Notes under the pieces: model-generated
Seen by the model: the letters and a program-made list of their open reading frames with translations, nothing else
Database searches by the model: none
Told to the model about the DNA's origin: nothing
In this document: in pieces, positions 34,285 through 46,015 of the stretch
Position numbering within the stretch: position 1 is the stretch's first letter
Layout: every line of letters starts with the position of its first letter
Made by a program: the position numbers and the translations under genes
Origin: Parelaphostrongylus tenuis
Lineage: Eukaryota; Nematoda; Chromadorea; Rhabditida; Metastrongylidae
Direction of reading: 5' to 3'
Length of the DNA stretch: 64,000 bases
Assembly: GCA_019055375.1 (NCBI GenBank)
Contig: JAHQIW010000507.1
Coordinates: 80,823-144,822 of the forward strand

Positions 34285-35985
34285 TATGGCAAAATACCCC
34301 GTTACCGAAGAAATGAGAGCCTTTCTCTCAGTCTAGTATTTAACCAACGAATGCGTGAATATCGTGTCGCAGGCAAAGTTTTGTCGGAAATTTCCTTTAT
34401 TGATTTCTGTGTTTTTTAACCCCCAAGGGAGAAATCGATATTCGCAGAGCGTATTGCGGTATTTTCGTTATTAAATTGAGGATTTTTCCTTCTTTCGGCA
34501 AAAATAGACTCTTATATTACTTTGATAGAACAAGATTTTCTCTACTCCCTCATATGTTTTTCGTTTGATTGTACATGTCTTCTGTAGAGAAAACTCCCGT
34601 TTATTATGCCATCGCATGGATTTTGGTATTCAATCAGTTGTATTGCATAGTACAAAGGGGATCATAAGGAAATCTTTAGTTTTGCTCTTCCTTAGCTTTA
34701 TACAAAGCTCAAAAGTAATCATCGTATATACCTCTTCATCAAAAACTCTCACTATAACTAAATTTATATCAATCATTCGCTTATTTCCAATTATTCAGAG
34801 CCGATGTAAGTGAGAAAAAGTTGAGTACTTCTAGAAAGTGGAAGAATTCTGAGCAGAAAGAAAAACCGTGCTTGAATTTAAAGTTTAGAACATCGCCATC
34901 ATGCAAACTATTGCTCAAGAATACGCGTCTCCAGAGAAGTATTCTCGATATTTTTCCCCTGTCCGCTCCCATATTCAAAAAAGCATCTTTTATTTCCTTT
35001 TGAGGTATTAGTAATTATTCAACAGTTTGGATATCGAGAATCTCAGAGATGTGTTTTATTTTCCAAATGGTTTTCATATTATACTGTGTAAGTAAAGTAT
35101 AATTTTCATTCACATTCAAGCATCTTTCGCTGGAAGGGGGTTTTCACTTAGACTTTCATCAACCACTCGATAGCACAAATCAAATCAATCTCAATAACAA
35201 GCCTGGTTTTTGAGAAGGACGTTTCAGTGCGTTTACAGCTGAAAGATTATCGAATTTCATACCTCGCGTCGTGTCGATTCCCAGCGCAATTTACACGTGG
35301 CGTGCGGTGCGCGCTGAGTGTAAAACCCAATATTCCCTTAGCTGTAACGACGCACTAAGAAGTCTCTCGCAAAAACATAGCATATCCTTGAAATGTTATG
35401 ATTTGCGCTATCGTATGGGTCGGAAAGCCCGAGAGAGAAGCCGTGTATAGCGAAAAAATCTTGCAATCTTATAGATTTGAGCTACCGACTGGCTATTGAA
35501 CGGCGACGGCTTGATGCCAGTGTTGCAATATCCATACACATAGCGGCAGAAGGCATAGGCGCCGCATGTGAAATTCAATTTTTATTTCGGTGTTGCAGAG
35601 CAATAAAGAGTTTTCTTGAAAAACCAAGAACACCTTGAAATTTGCCGAAATTCGTATTATCGAATAATTGTTGAACATTTTGTGTAAAAGCTTTGCCTAT
35701 CGTAAGGTGTTTGAGTGTAAATTAGATTTTCTTTCCACTACAGCGTAATATAGACAATCGAAAATGAAATACAACTTCCGAGTTATGAAAATTTAAGCTA
35801 CTAAATAACTGCTAAAATGTCTAGGAAGAGCAGAAAATGCTTTTTTGAATATGGGTTCTGATAGGAGAAGTACCGTATCATACGCAATGATGAACGCGCG
35901 CCTCACCCTTCTCTAACTTGCGCTACATATTGAAATTACGTCCGCACAGACCTCTCTCAAAGATGTTTAGTTCTAGAAGTGTGCT
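34285..35985. other. No gene recognised
   Basis: Open frames at 34565-34813, 34781-34978 and 34821-35003 overlap on both strands and do not chain. A perfect donor (GAT|gtaagtga, about 34806) has no matching exon. Nothing else seen. Confidence 0.4.
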
Positions 35986-35989
35986 TTTA

Positions 35990-37700
35990 AGCTGCGTTCT
36001 CACAATACAGGCGATACAAATGCACAATCACCTGTCACATGTCACCTGCCGTCCCGTTGATCGTCGAGTGACTCGACCGGGTACCAGCAACTCTTCCATT
36101 TTTACCTATCGCTTGCAAGAGTAGCCCGGTGGGTCCCCCTCGCTCTAGGAATTCGCTGAGCATCATATCTTTCTTCCATCGCTTTCGTGAAGAAATCGGA
36201 CCAACGGGTCAGTGGTCTTCCTTTAGAGCGCTTGACGTCCCGAGGAATCCAGTCGGTAACGGCTCTCGTCCATCGGTTGTCGTTGAAGCGCATCACGTGT
36301 CCGGTCCACCTTATTTTCGATATCCTGGCGTGTAGAACGGCGTCTCTGATTTTCGATCGTTGACGTAGGTCGGAACTTCGGATCCTTTCTCTCATTTGCG
36401 AGATACGGGATACTCCTAGCATCGACCTTTCGACTGCGCGTTCGATAACGCCAAGTGATCTTTCATCTTGCTTACGTAGCGACCAGGTTCATGCTGCATA
36501 CGTCAGGGCAGGGATAATTGTCGAGTCGAAAAGGTGGGCACAGAGTCGGATGTTCTCTGTCGTCTTCACTACATCTTCGATGCTCTTAAACGTTCCCCAA
36601 GCCGCTCGTTTCCTCCTCCTCAACTCTGGAGCTAGGTCGTTCATCATGTTGATTTCACGAGCTAGATAGACGTAACTGAAGCATTCGGAGATTGTCGTTC
36701 CGTTGAGCGTGAATGGGGCATTTAAAACCCATCCGTTCCTCATGAATATTGTTTTCGTTAGATTCAGTTGAAGACCAATCTCTCCACAGGCGTTATCGAA
36801 ATCGGTCAACATTCGTTCTCGACCGTCAATTTTCACTCCCATTTCGTCTCATTCTGATGTTCGCATGACGTTTTGTAGGGTGGCAGGTATAGTTTTGGAG
36901 AAATTGTATCGCCTTGTCGATCCCCTCTTCTTACGTCAATGGTGATATTGTTGTAGAATGGAGATATTTTGGTCGTGAAATCTTTATAAAGCTCACGAAG
37001 GATCATTATATACCGAGTAGGGACGCCCTGGTTATCCAAAGCCTCTATAACCGCTTCTGTTTCCACTGAATCAAAGGCTTTCTTCAGATCGATGAAAGTG
37101 AGACAGAGTAGTTGTTTGTACTCTCGTGAAACTTCAGTGAGTCTTGTAATCGTGTGAATGTGGTCCATGGTACTAAATCCTTTTCGGAACCCTGCCTGTT
37201 CGCATGGCTGTCCTTCGTCCAGTGTTCTGTCAATCCTGTTTAGGATGACTCGAGCAAAGAGTTTATAGACAATGGACAGCAAGCAGATTGGGCGATAATT
37301 GCCTATGTCGTGAAGGTCTCCCTTTTTGAACAACAATACGGTCTTGCTGGTTTTCCATTGAATAGGGACCTTGCATTCTGACAAGTAGCGAGTGAGGAGC
37401 CGAGCCAGGGTGTTGATGAGAACTGGCGGCAGATTCTTCAGATGTTCTGGTCTAGTCCTCTTTGGACCGAGTGTTGTTCTGTTCTTCACCGACGATATAG
37501 CATGTCGGATTCCAGAAGGGAGGACCGGTGGGACGACATATTCGTCCTCTTTCAATTTATATGACGGTGAGAGGACATGGCTAGTGAAGAGATCCAAGTA
37601 GTATTGGTGGATGATTTTCTCCATAGCCCTTCTCGAAGCTGTAAGTGCCCCGTCAGGGTATCGGAATGCACAATAAGAATTGAAAATTCGCTCATTTCCT
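35990..37700 (-). mobile_element. RTE-type non-LTR retrotransposon, 5'-truncated and inactive
   Basis: The minus strand encodes a reverse transcriptase: NYRPICLLS, AGFRKGFSTMDHI, FIDLKKAFDS (first catalytic Asp) and GDRQGDTISPKL. Downstream lie LNLTKTIFMRNG and a C-terminal region (ISKIRWTGHVMRFNDNRW) typical of RTE-clade elements. The 5' end is lost near 37700, before any endonuclease domain. Lesions: frameshift near 36890, TGA at 36849-36851, an in-frame gap near 36817 where the FADD-type catalytic box should stand (KIDGR runs straight into ERMLTDF), TGA at 36489-36491, and an early stop near 36102. The 3' part runs to about 35990. Confidence 0.85.
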
Positions 37701-38673
37701 TACAAGGATGTAATAGTACAGCTGAAAGATGAAGGATTTCGAGAGAAGTAGTCGCACTTCATATCAAAAAACCTTGTAGAAGGTTCATTCACGATATTTT
37801 ATTTTTCATGTAACGAAAAGATACCTCTGACTTATAAAATATATCTATAATTACCAACAAACCACCTATGAGGTCCAAGCGGCGGCGTAAAATTTTAGGT
37901 ATCATATTTGATCTATTTTCGCTCTTACGGCGTGCTGTGATAATCCTTGAAGAAAACCATTTACATCATCAAAATTTCCGAAATCTGCACTATCTAATAA
38001 CCTGTAAAACTTTCATGAGGAGCCATTTCGAAGCCCCAGCCAAGAAAAGAAGCAAATTGAGTGTGGAACATAATTTTATTTTTGCTTTTACAACGTAACA
38101 AAAGTTAGTTTCAATAATTAGGATATCATTGACATCGGAGTGACTTAAGCTTTCGAATGATTGTTGAATGTCTAAATCACAATCTCTACAGGATATCCCG
38201 ATTTAAGTATTTAAGATTTGATCAAAATATTTGAGATTGATTTAAGTAAAGATCGACATTTGCGTCCAGATGCCTAACAGCTTACAAATAGTCTTTTATA
38301 TAACCCGTCTTCACGATTAGGTAAGAATCCCATCTTGTATTGGATTCGTTCCCTCATACCAATCCTCCACAAAGGTAAGACTTCGTTATAAACAGAGGGT
38401 CAAGAACATTTACCATGTTGTCCCGACTACCCTTTGAAAATTTTGCCTTTTCAATGAATGTCCTAGAACGCTGTTTGAGTCAAGTTCCCTTGCATTTGGG
38501 AGATAACCGAGGTTAGGCGTTCCCATGCGATTGAAACAGAGGATTGAGGGAGGGTATCGCAACAGCACTCTGCCCTCTGGTAAACTGAACCCGTAATCAC
38601 CCCGCTATTTCCACTTCTCGAGTGAATTAAAGGCTCAAAAACCAACAGTACTGTGACTGAAAACTCATTTTTT

Positions 38674-38674
<1 letters not shown>

Positions 38675-38704
<30 letters not shown>
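38675..38704. repeat. (AT)n microsatellite
   Basis: An uninterrupted run of about 14 AT units. Confidence 0.9.
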
Positions 38705-38705
<1 letters not shown>

Positions 38706-39474
38706 CTTTGATCAGAGGTTTTCGTCACCACAAAGAGAAAATCTTTACACATAATAAATTTCTGCTCAATAATAACTCGTTTAGGCGTTTACACAAATCC
38801 TTATCATCTATGAAAAGAGGTCATTCAGTTAGTCAAGTAGGTAAGCGATGTGTACTGAAATCCGTTCATCATACTCGAAGTCGGAAAACACGCAAACCTT
38901 TTTGTTCTTTTTCTAGGTTGAGTAATCATTTTCACTCTATGGCCTCGCTTACTTCCAAAATAGCGAAGAATACAAGAAAAAACTTCAATAACAAGTTTGT
39001 GCTACATCAGTGAGATCATAGGCGGTCACTGAGTCAATGTGAACAATGCAGCATTCCCTTGTAGGGTTTAACATGAGTTTGAAGACTGGAGTTGCTCAAA
39101 TCGAATGAAAATTCATTTAGACTGAAAAGTTGGCTTTGTGAATCCACCATTACTATGGCCAGCTTCAAATGCTAACGGGTGAGCTACTTTCGAAATGATG
39201 ATTGAAATCTTACCAAGGAGAGTGAATTGCATAATTTATTAAATGAGACATAGGTTTTTATTTTGGCAATTGACAAAACGGGCTCTTGTCCACCTAGAGT
39301 AATACTCATACACATTTGCTTCAACACTTTATTTCATCCGCCTCACAATTTTTTTTGCTTTGAAGTTCCCAGTCCTTTTAGCATTCGAGTCGTTTTTTAT
39401 ATTCTTTCTAAAAAGTGGAAACTAGTTCAACTGTCTCCTTGCAATCTCGACGATAGCCTTTTCACGACGCTCCA

Positions 39475-39560
39475 CAACGCGCTCGTTGCTGACTGCCTGA
39501 GAGTGCTGGAAGTTGGGTACCTGTTACTCTCGCGCCGCGACGAGAATCACAACCACTGGG
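39475..39560 (-). repeat. tRNA-derived SINE-like fragment
   Basis: Read on the minus strand, an A-box-like segment (CGTGGCCCAGTGGTTGTG) is followed by a degenerate B box (GGTACCCAACTTCC). The GC-rich head contrasts with the AT-rich surroundings. Confidence 0.4.
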
Positions 39561-40769
39561 CCACGGCTGTCCAATCATCGAATTACAAGAAATGGTATCC
39601 GCCATGCACCTCTCCTCCACCCTCTGGAATAATCAAATATTCATGCTCGCAAGTTAACTTAACCCTGCCTTCTCTGCTGCACTGTGGAGAAACGGCCTTT
39701 CCAAAAAAATTTACATCGTTGAAATTTTTTGAACTTAGGCCATCGAATGATCACTAATAGCCTAGCGAAAGAGCTCTGTCTTGCGAGAAGAATGCGTGTG
39801 TGAAATACAAATGTTCCCCCTCCGTTAAAGCGATATGAAAAGAATTTTCCAAAAAACCGGTTACGTACGGGGCTAGCCAAAGATTTAGTTTGCGGATTGT
39901 TACTAACACTTCGTGAAAATTTTTTGTCGAAAAGGATTGGTTTTTGATTTCATGTCATGTAGCGGAAAGAACCAATTATCCCGACGAATATCTTTTCAAA
40001 AATGATGATGAACATTGGATGCGATTCTACGTAGAGGCTTTTCCATGCACCTTCATTGGCCACGCATTCACTTCAACAGTAATTCTCTCACCCGAAAAGT
40101 GGGAAATTGAATGTCTAATTATTAAAAAACCTTTTCATGGGCGACGCTGGCCACAGCATCTGCTTTGGATAAGTTACCAACTGTTTACAAGAAGTTTGTG
40201 AAAGCACCGGTTGAATTCGGCGCCCATTATAAGTTATGAGTTCGCCAGTCACGAGAGTGTTGATCGATTCACAAGGACTTGCACATTGTAGGTCCCATAT
40301 AAGCCGGTGCGTGTGAACAAGATGGTTGATGTCCATTTCAGTTTAGTAGGATCTAGAATATTTTCTGAAGAACACTTTAAGTATTGAGAGAAAACCTAAA
40401 GCACATCAAATTGTGAAGAGTGGGATCGATAAGTATTCATACACTTCAAACTTTAGAAAATCCTTTTTTGAAAAAGCTCCGGCAATTTGACCAACGATTA
40501 GTTGCCATTTGATTTCAAATACTATGATAAATCATGGTTAGCGTATGGATTGTGAGGACATGAATATACCGAAATAAAATCAGCATTGAGCTACAAAATC
40601 CTTCCGAATGCCGACAGCAACGGATTCCCGTGATGGGCCGTAGTAGCACATGCTAGTAGCACACATTTCCCTCATATCCACAGAACGATCGAGTAAAGTT
40701 TCATTTACAGTCCAACCATTTGCACAACTCTCAACTCTTCTAATTTTCGAAAATGAATTTTATTCTCAA

Positions 40770-40872
40770 TAATATTAAGTGAGGTGCAAAACTTTGAACA
40801 TCGAACGATGTTTGAACCCACATTCCAACCTTTCCGGGGTGCGTGCTAGCCATTGCACTACCGGCACTTCGT
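40770..40872 (-). repeat. tRNA-derived SINE, family 2
   Basis: Minus strand: A box (TAGTGCAATGGCTAGCACGC), B box (TGGGTTCAAACATCG), tail (CAAAGTTTTGCACCTCAC). Same layout as the copies near 31.5 and 49.7 kb. Confidence 0.65.
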
Positions 40873-41523
40873 CCTGCACTTTGTTCGGCTCATAAATTTA
40901 TTTTTGTTGTCTAAAAACCCCATGGGTTTGTATCTGGCGAGAAATTGCTCATATTCCATCAAGGAGGTCATAAAAGTGGCGGCGTGGAAATGTGCTGAGT
41001 TCCGACGGGATCCATTTCGAGATTTCTTATGTAGTCGAAAGGAAAATCAATGTTTATTATTTTCACTTTTTTGATCAATAATTCGTTGAACGTCATACAA
41101 TTGTCAATTACATTTGGCACTGATAGCTCACATAACAGAATGAATGAAATTGTCTAAACAGTCAGTACGACAAGTAGAATATACGGCAGTACTCAGAGCC
41201 CTATATATAGATATAATTTTTTTTCTAACAGTACAGAAATACATATATAACCCGAGGGTTTTTGTTATAAATAGGATTATGCGAGAAATTTGTCACTTGT
41301 CAAAAATTTTCTTTCTATGCGCGCATGTCGTTTATTCTCTTCCTTCCTTTTTTCATTCCCCTCTATCACTCTCCAAATAACCTATGAGATAACAATTTAA
41401 AACACTGCGGATACGAAGTACCTGGCCAAATGACAGAGAAAAAACTTACAAACTGCTTCCGATATTGAGTAACTGAGACAAATAAAAAGATTAGGGAAAC
41501 TATGGATGGGATATCATGGGTTA

Positions 41524-44500
41524 CTAATAGACTGTTGTTCGTCCGTTTCCTTCGTGTTTTATCTTCAAATTATCGAACGCATCGTAATCCACTGGTGGTG
41601 TGTCCGGTCGAGAGACCTACGATATGAAATATTTTTTGTAGAAATTCAAAATTCAAAGATACCAAAATAACGTATGGAATAAAAATCTATTCCTTTGAAA
41701 TCTTTTGTAAGGACTTTTTCCTAAACTAGTTATATTAGCTTTGTTTAAAGAGACTATTTATCAATAAAACAAAAAAAAAAGGTTCAGTCAGAGGACGATA
41801 TGGAGGTGACGGCACAGTTGGCGACAACGAGACTTGCTGTAAATCCCCAGTGAGCTCGCTATCAGTTCAGAGAACCTTCAGCAGGTTTGGTCAGATAAGC
41901 GCATTGGCATCAAACCAGGTTGAGTCGACAGCTTTTTTTATTCCTTTTTATGTATATAAAACCTATATTTCTTCAATATAAATAACCTCTAGCAATAGCA
42001 TGATGTTCCTATATTTGCTTATGAAGACTGAGTTGTACACAAGAAATCGTCTTCAGGTGTAAAGTTCTTTTTGTTATTTCAACGCAGTGATAAGTGCCTG
42101 CTACTCTATGAAGTCGTGATTTTTTTTTACCGAAAAACTCTAGCAGCAAATTTTCATTTTTAGAGGGAATTCGGGTTTGCTTGCGTGAGGCTCAAGATCG
42201 AGTCGAAGGCAGTGCATATACTGCAGAGCTCTTCTAACCAGTAAACACGTTTTAAATTCTGTTAACACAACTTATGGCACATTTGACCTCCACGATGATG
42301 AACAACCGGAACATTAAAGATAATTGACGCTTTTTCGCATGTATTTGCAAATAAATAGTCCACTTGCAATTGATTGAGTGCAATAACACATATCAAAGAA
42401 AGGCGCTTGAATAGCGACAAGCAATCTTAACCCTCGTTTTGCTTTTGGAAAAGGTTTTTCCATTCTACTGGATGTAACTCCGGCTTATCACGGCAAGAAG
42501 GTTTTCGTAGGTGGCGGAATGCGATGTAAGCAAAGCTGAATGACTTTTCATTATTTGTGATCGAAAAGAGACACGGTCAGGTAAATAGCTACAGTCAACT
42601 ATACATCCTAAAACAGCAAAAAAAAAACTTTTGCTAAATAGTCGAATTCAGCCAAATAAAAACAATGTTAGAAGCCCTATGTAAAAGCTTGGACCGTCAA
42701 AGTTGTCTCCGAGATAAATAAGGCATAAAGCTTTCGGAGTTCATCAATCACTAATAGATGCGTCTTATCAAGCATTGTTGAGAAAATGCATATTTGACCT
42801 AAACATCACTTCAGTGGGCTTGCGGATACATATCAAGCTGCTGCTATTCCTTCTAATCAGTTACAATTCGTCAATCCAGGAAGTTTGCGGGAATTGGTAT
42901 TCTAAGACCACTGAGCCAAGGAGTCACCGCGTATCTACTGCTAGATTCCTCCAACCCTTTGCGGACGGCAGCATGATCGAAATCGCCAGATACGCGCGAT
43001 TTTTGTTCTTCAACAAAGATTTTTTCTTTGTTTGGGGAACTACTTTGAAATTTTTGTACTACTTTCATAGAACATAATCTGATCTACAAGTATGTACACT
43101 TTTATGCATATGTAACCCCTATGTGCAAAGAAAACTTCTAATGTTTAATGTAATTTTTTTTGTGCTCTCACAGTGAGCTATGAAAACCTTTTCGTGAAAC
43201 AGTTTGGAGCTCGAATTCGCTGAGATATGGGCTATCCAGTGAGCTCAGTGAAGCCCAATAAAAGCGATCCACAGACTTTAGCTGAGCGAATAAGGCAAAC
43301 CGAGTGTGAAACATGATTCCGTTTTTGCTGTTACAGCGTACTACAAAGGCTTCCTTGGATATTAAGCAAAGTGTCGGAAACTTCGATATTTAAGCATTAG
43401 AATGATTGTTTGAGATCTAGATATAAAGAATTGTACAGAGAAAAAAAGACTTCTGGAAATATGAGGATCAAAATGACCCTCATCGTCCGCAAAAAATTAG
43501 CTGCTGTTCCAAATGCGCCCCAAACTAACAAAATTGAAACTAATCATATCGTGTAATATATCTCACATTTGCCTCCACTGTTTGCGTCGCAATCTCCGGA
43601 CTACCGTTCCTGTTGAGTGTTGTGTTAGTCGTCTCCTTTGCGGCGTTTGCCCTATACATTAGAATTTCAGAAAAAAATGAAAATTGATTCAACCGGTTTC
43701 ACATTCAACGATGAACAGCGAAAATGATCATAGTTACATACTTTAATGTTCCTCCAAACGCTTTTTCATTCATGTGGGGCTTTCTATAGATTCCAGCCTC
43801 GTACTGTTCCCACACTGATGACGAGTTCTCTTGTCGTGCGGAATTCGAACTGCTTGCATCCTTGAGTGAAATGCTTTTCAATCATCTATCGATCGCCATA
43901 AACATTCAGAAAATTCTGTCAAACTTTTAATGCGAATTTGTCATTTAATAAACAAGAATTTCGCGATCGAAATTCCTTGCTTGAATTTTTTATCGTATAA
44001 TTCGTCAAAAATATCCATCCATAGGGTAAAACAGCTAGTTTCGCATCAATACAATTAAGCATGATGTCGTTTGTCAAGTTGCCGTGAGAACAGTCCCATT
44101 TAATCCTTTTTATTTCTACCAAAAACCAAAATTTATTTCAAAATCTCTACCTTTTTTGTCTTTCTCTTGCAGGTGTCGTAATAAGACTCATAATGATCAC
44201 TTGTGTAGTTTGCTGGTTGATACGAAGCTTCTGGTGGCCCCATGTGAGATCCTGGCATGTAGACTGGTTTCTTCGTAGGCTGCTCGTCTAGGAATGGTGC
44301 CATAGATGGACTCAGGACTAGTGATAATTGGTCCTTCTCCAGGACTTGACGGACGGTAAGGTGAGCCCATGAAGTGAGGTGGTGGCGGAGGCATGAAAAA
44401 GCCTCTAGGAGCAAACATTGGAGGTGGCATCATATGTGGAAATATGTGTGGAGGTGGCGGTGGCATTCTGACTCCTGGTGGTAACCGCATCGGAGGCGGC

Positions 44501-45975
44501 ATCATGTGAGGTGGTGGAGGAGGTGGTGGATATGGTCCACGGAAAAAGTGCGGAGGTGGAGGCGGTGGATAGGGCATCATCGGGTGCGGAGGTGGCATTG
44601 GCATAAAAGAGGCACGCATATACGGACCAATGTGTGGAGGTGGCATCATCCCAGGAAAATGTCCTCGAGGATGATTTTCCGAATAGGATAGGTCGGCTTC
44701 AGAACCTGCACGTCGAGGTTGCTCCGAAAAAGGAACAAGAGCTGAGCGAGTCGCACCTGAAAGAAAAAGTTTCAGGACAAATTTTTCTAGCTTCAAACCG
44801 TACTTCGGAATGACGGATTTGATACTGGATCTAAATAGCTTCAATATGGAACTATTCTTAGTAGGTTGTCATTTAGCTCAAATTCCAAGTTTCCCCTGCG
44901 TAGTTCCAAAGCTTAGAGTGCGCGTGTGCTTATATCATTTTTTGCTAAGTACGATTGCATGGTCAATGTATCCTTGACTAGCCCTTCCGTGTGACACATT
45001 TCTGCATAATCATTGTTCTTTACGACAACGACATCAAATTAAGAGGTCTTTCGTCATGAAATTCTTGGTTTATACACATTTCTGATTAGGCAGATGTCAC
45101 AATAAATATTTGTCGAATTTACTGGCAACACAAATAACTTATGCGAGTTTGATCTCGTCCAGTATTATCGAATAATTAGGTGCATCAGTATTTTTCTTGA
45201 TGGACAAATCCGAAGTAATTAGTAGCATTTGATGCCTAAGTAGGATTATAACTCAATAAGAGTACAATGGGTGAGGTTTCGGAGCTTTCGCCTATTGAAC
45301 GACTAGAGCTTACACTGTAGATAGTTGTATTTGTTCTCTGGTAAGATTTTACCACATACCACTTACGTTAATATCGTGCGTAGTCAGTCTATAGATCACA
45401 CAAACTCTTTTCTCGGTGAAATGACATCGCAGAAAACATTGCAAAATCACTACGTTAGTCTTTTATTGCGGTGTCTACCTACTCATCGATGAGAAGCTTC
45501 CGATCAATTATTCCTAACACCTATAAGGGAAATGCTGCATTCTCTACTGTAATGTACATTTTCTTCCATTCTCCCACTGCTAAAAATACGAATGTAGCTG
45601 AATCTTCCAAGTTTCTTCTTGAAATCCGCCCACAGTGAACTCAATTCGACGGCTCGGAGTAACAAATTTCTTTCAATTGTGGGTCGCCGAACTTAAGTTT
45701 TTTCCAGTGTTGACCTGGTTTGTACGTCGAGCGTAATACGTTCCTTCTCTCGTCGTCAATCAAAACGCATTGTCGTTCACTCGTTTCAGTGATGTTGCTG
45801 AGCTTCATCCATTCACAAGATACACACAGCGCATATACACTTGCACACACACGTGTACACGTATACACAAAGCACACGCTCAGTCACATATTTACACAGA
45901 AAGATATACGCGTATACACTCAAGCGGAGGCTCACCGACAAAACGCATAGGTACACATCTGTAGACGCGCATATA

Positions 45976-46015
<40 letters not shown>

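Larger units (their letters stand above)
37705..41520. other. Intergenic, repeats only
   Basis: Contains an (AT)n tract, SINE-like fragments and a repeat shared with 62.9 kb (about 39720-39870), listed or mentioned separately. The long frame 39263-39757 crosses an antisense SINE and is not a gene. No phase-matched exons were found. Confidence 0.45.

Noticed and set aside
39263..39757. 164-codon plus-strand frame
   Set aside because: Part of it is an antisense tRNA-derived SINE, and its 3' end is a repeat shared with 62.9 kb; no gene features.
44197..44844. 215-codon proline-rich frame as a stand-alone gene starting at 44844
   Set aside because: The first 29 codons are intron: a TTTTTCTTTCAG acceptor ends at 44757 and the exon phase matches the exon at 49306-49399.
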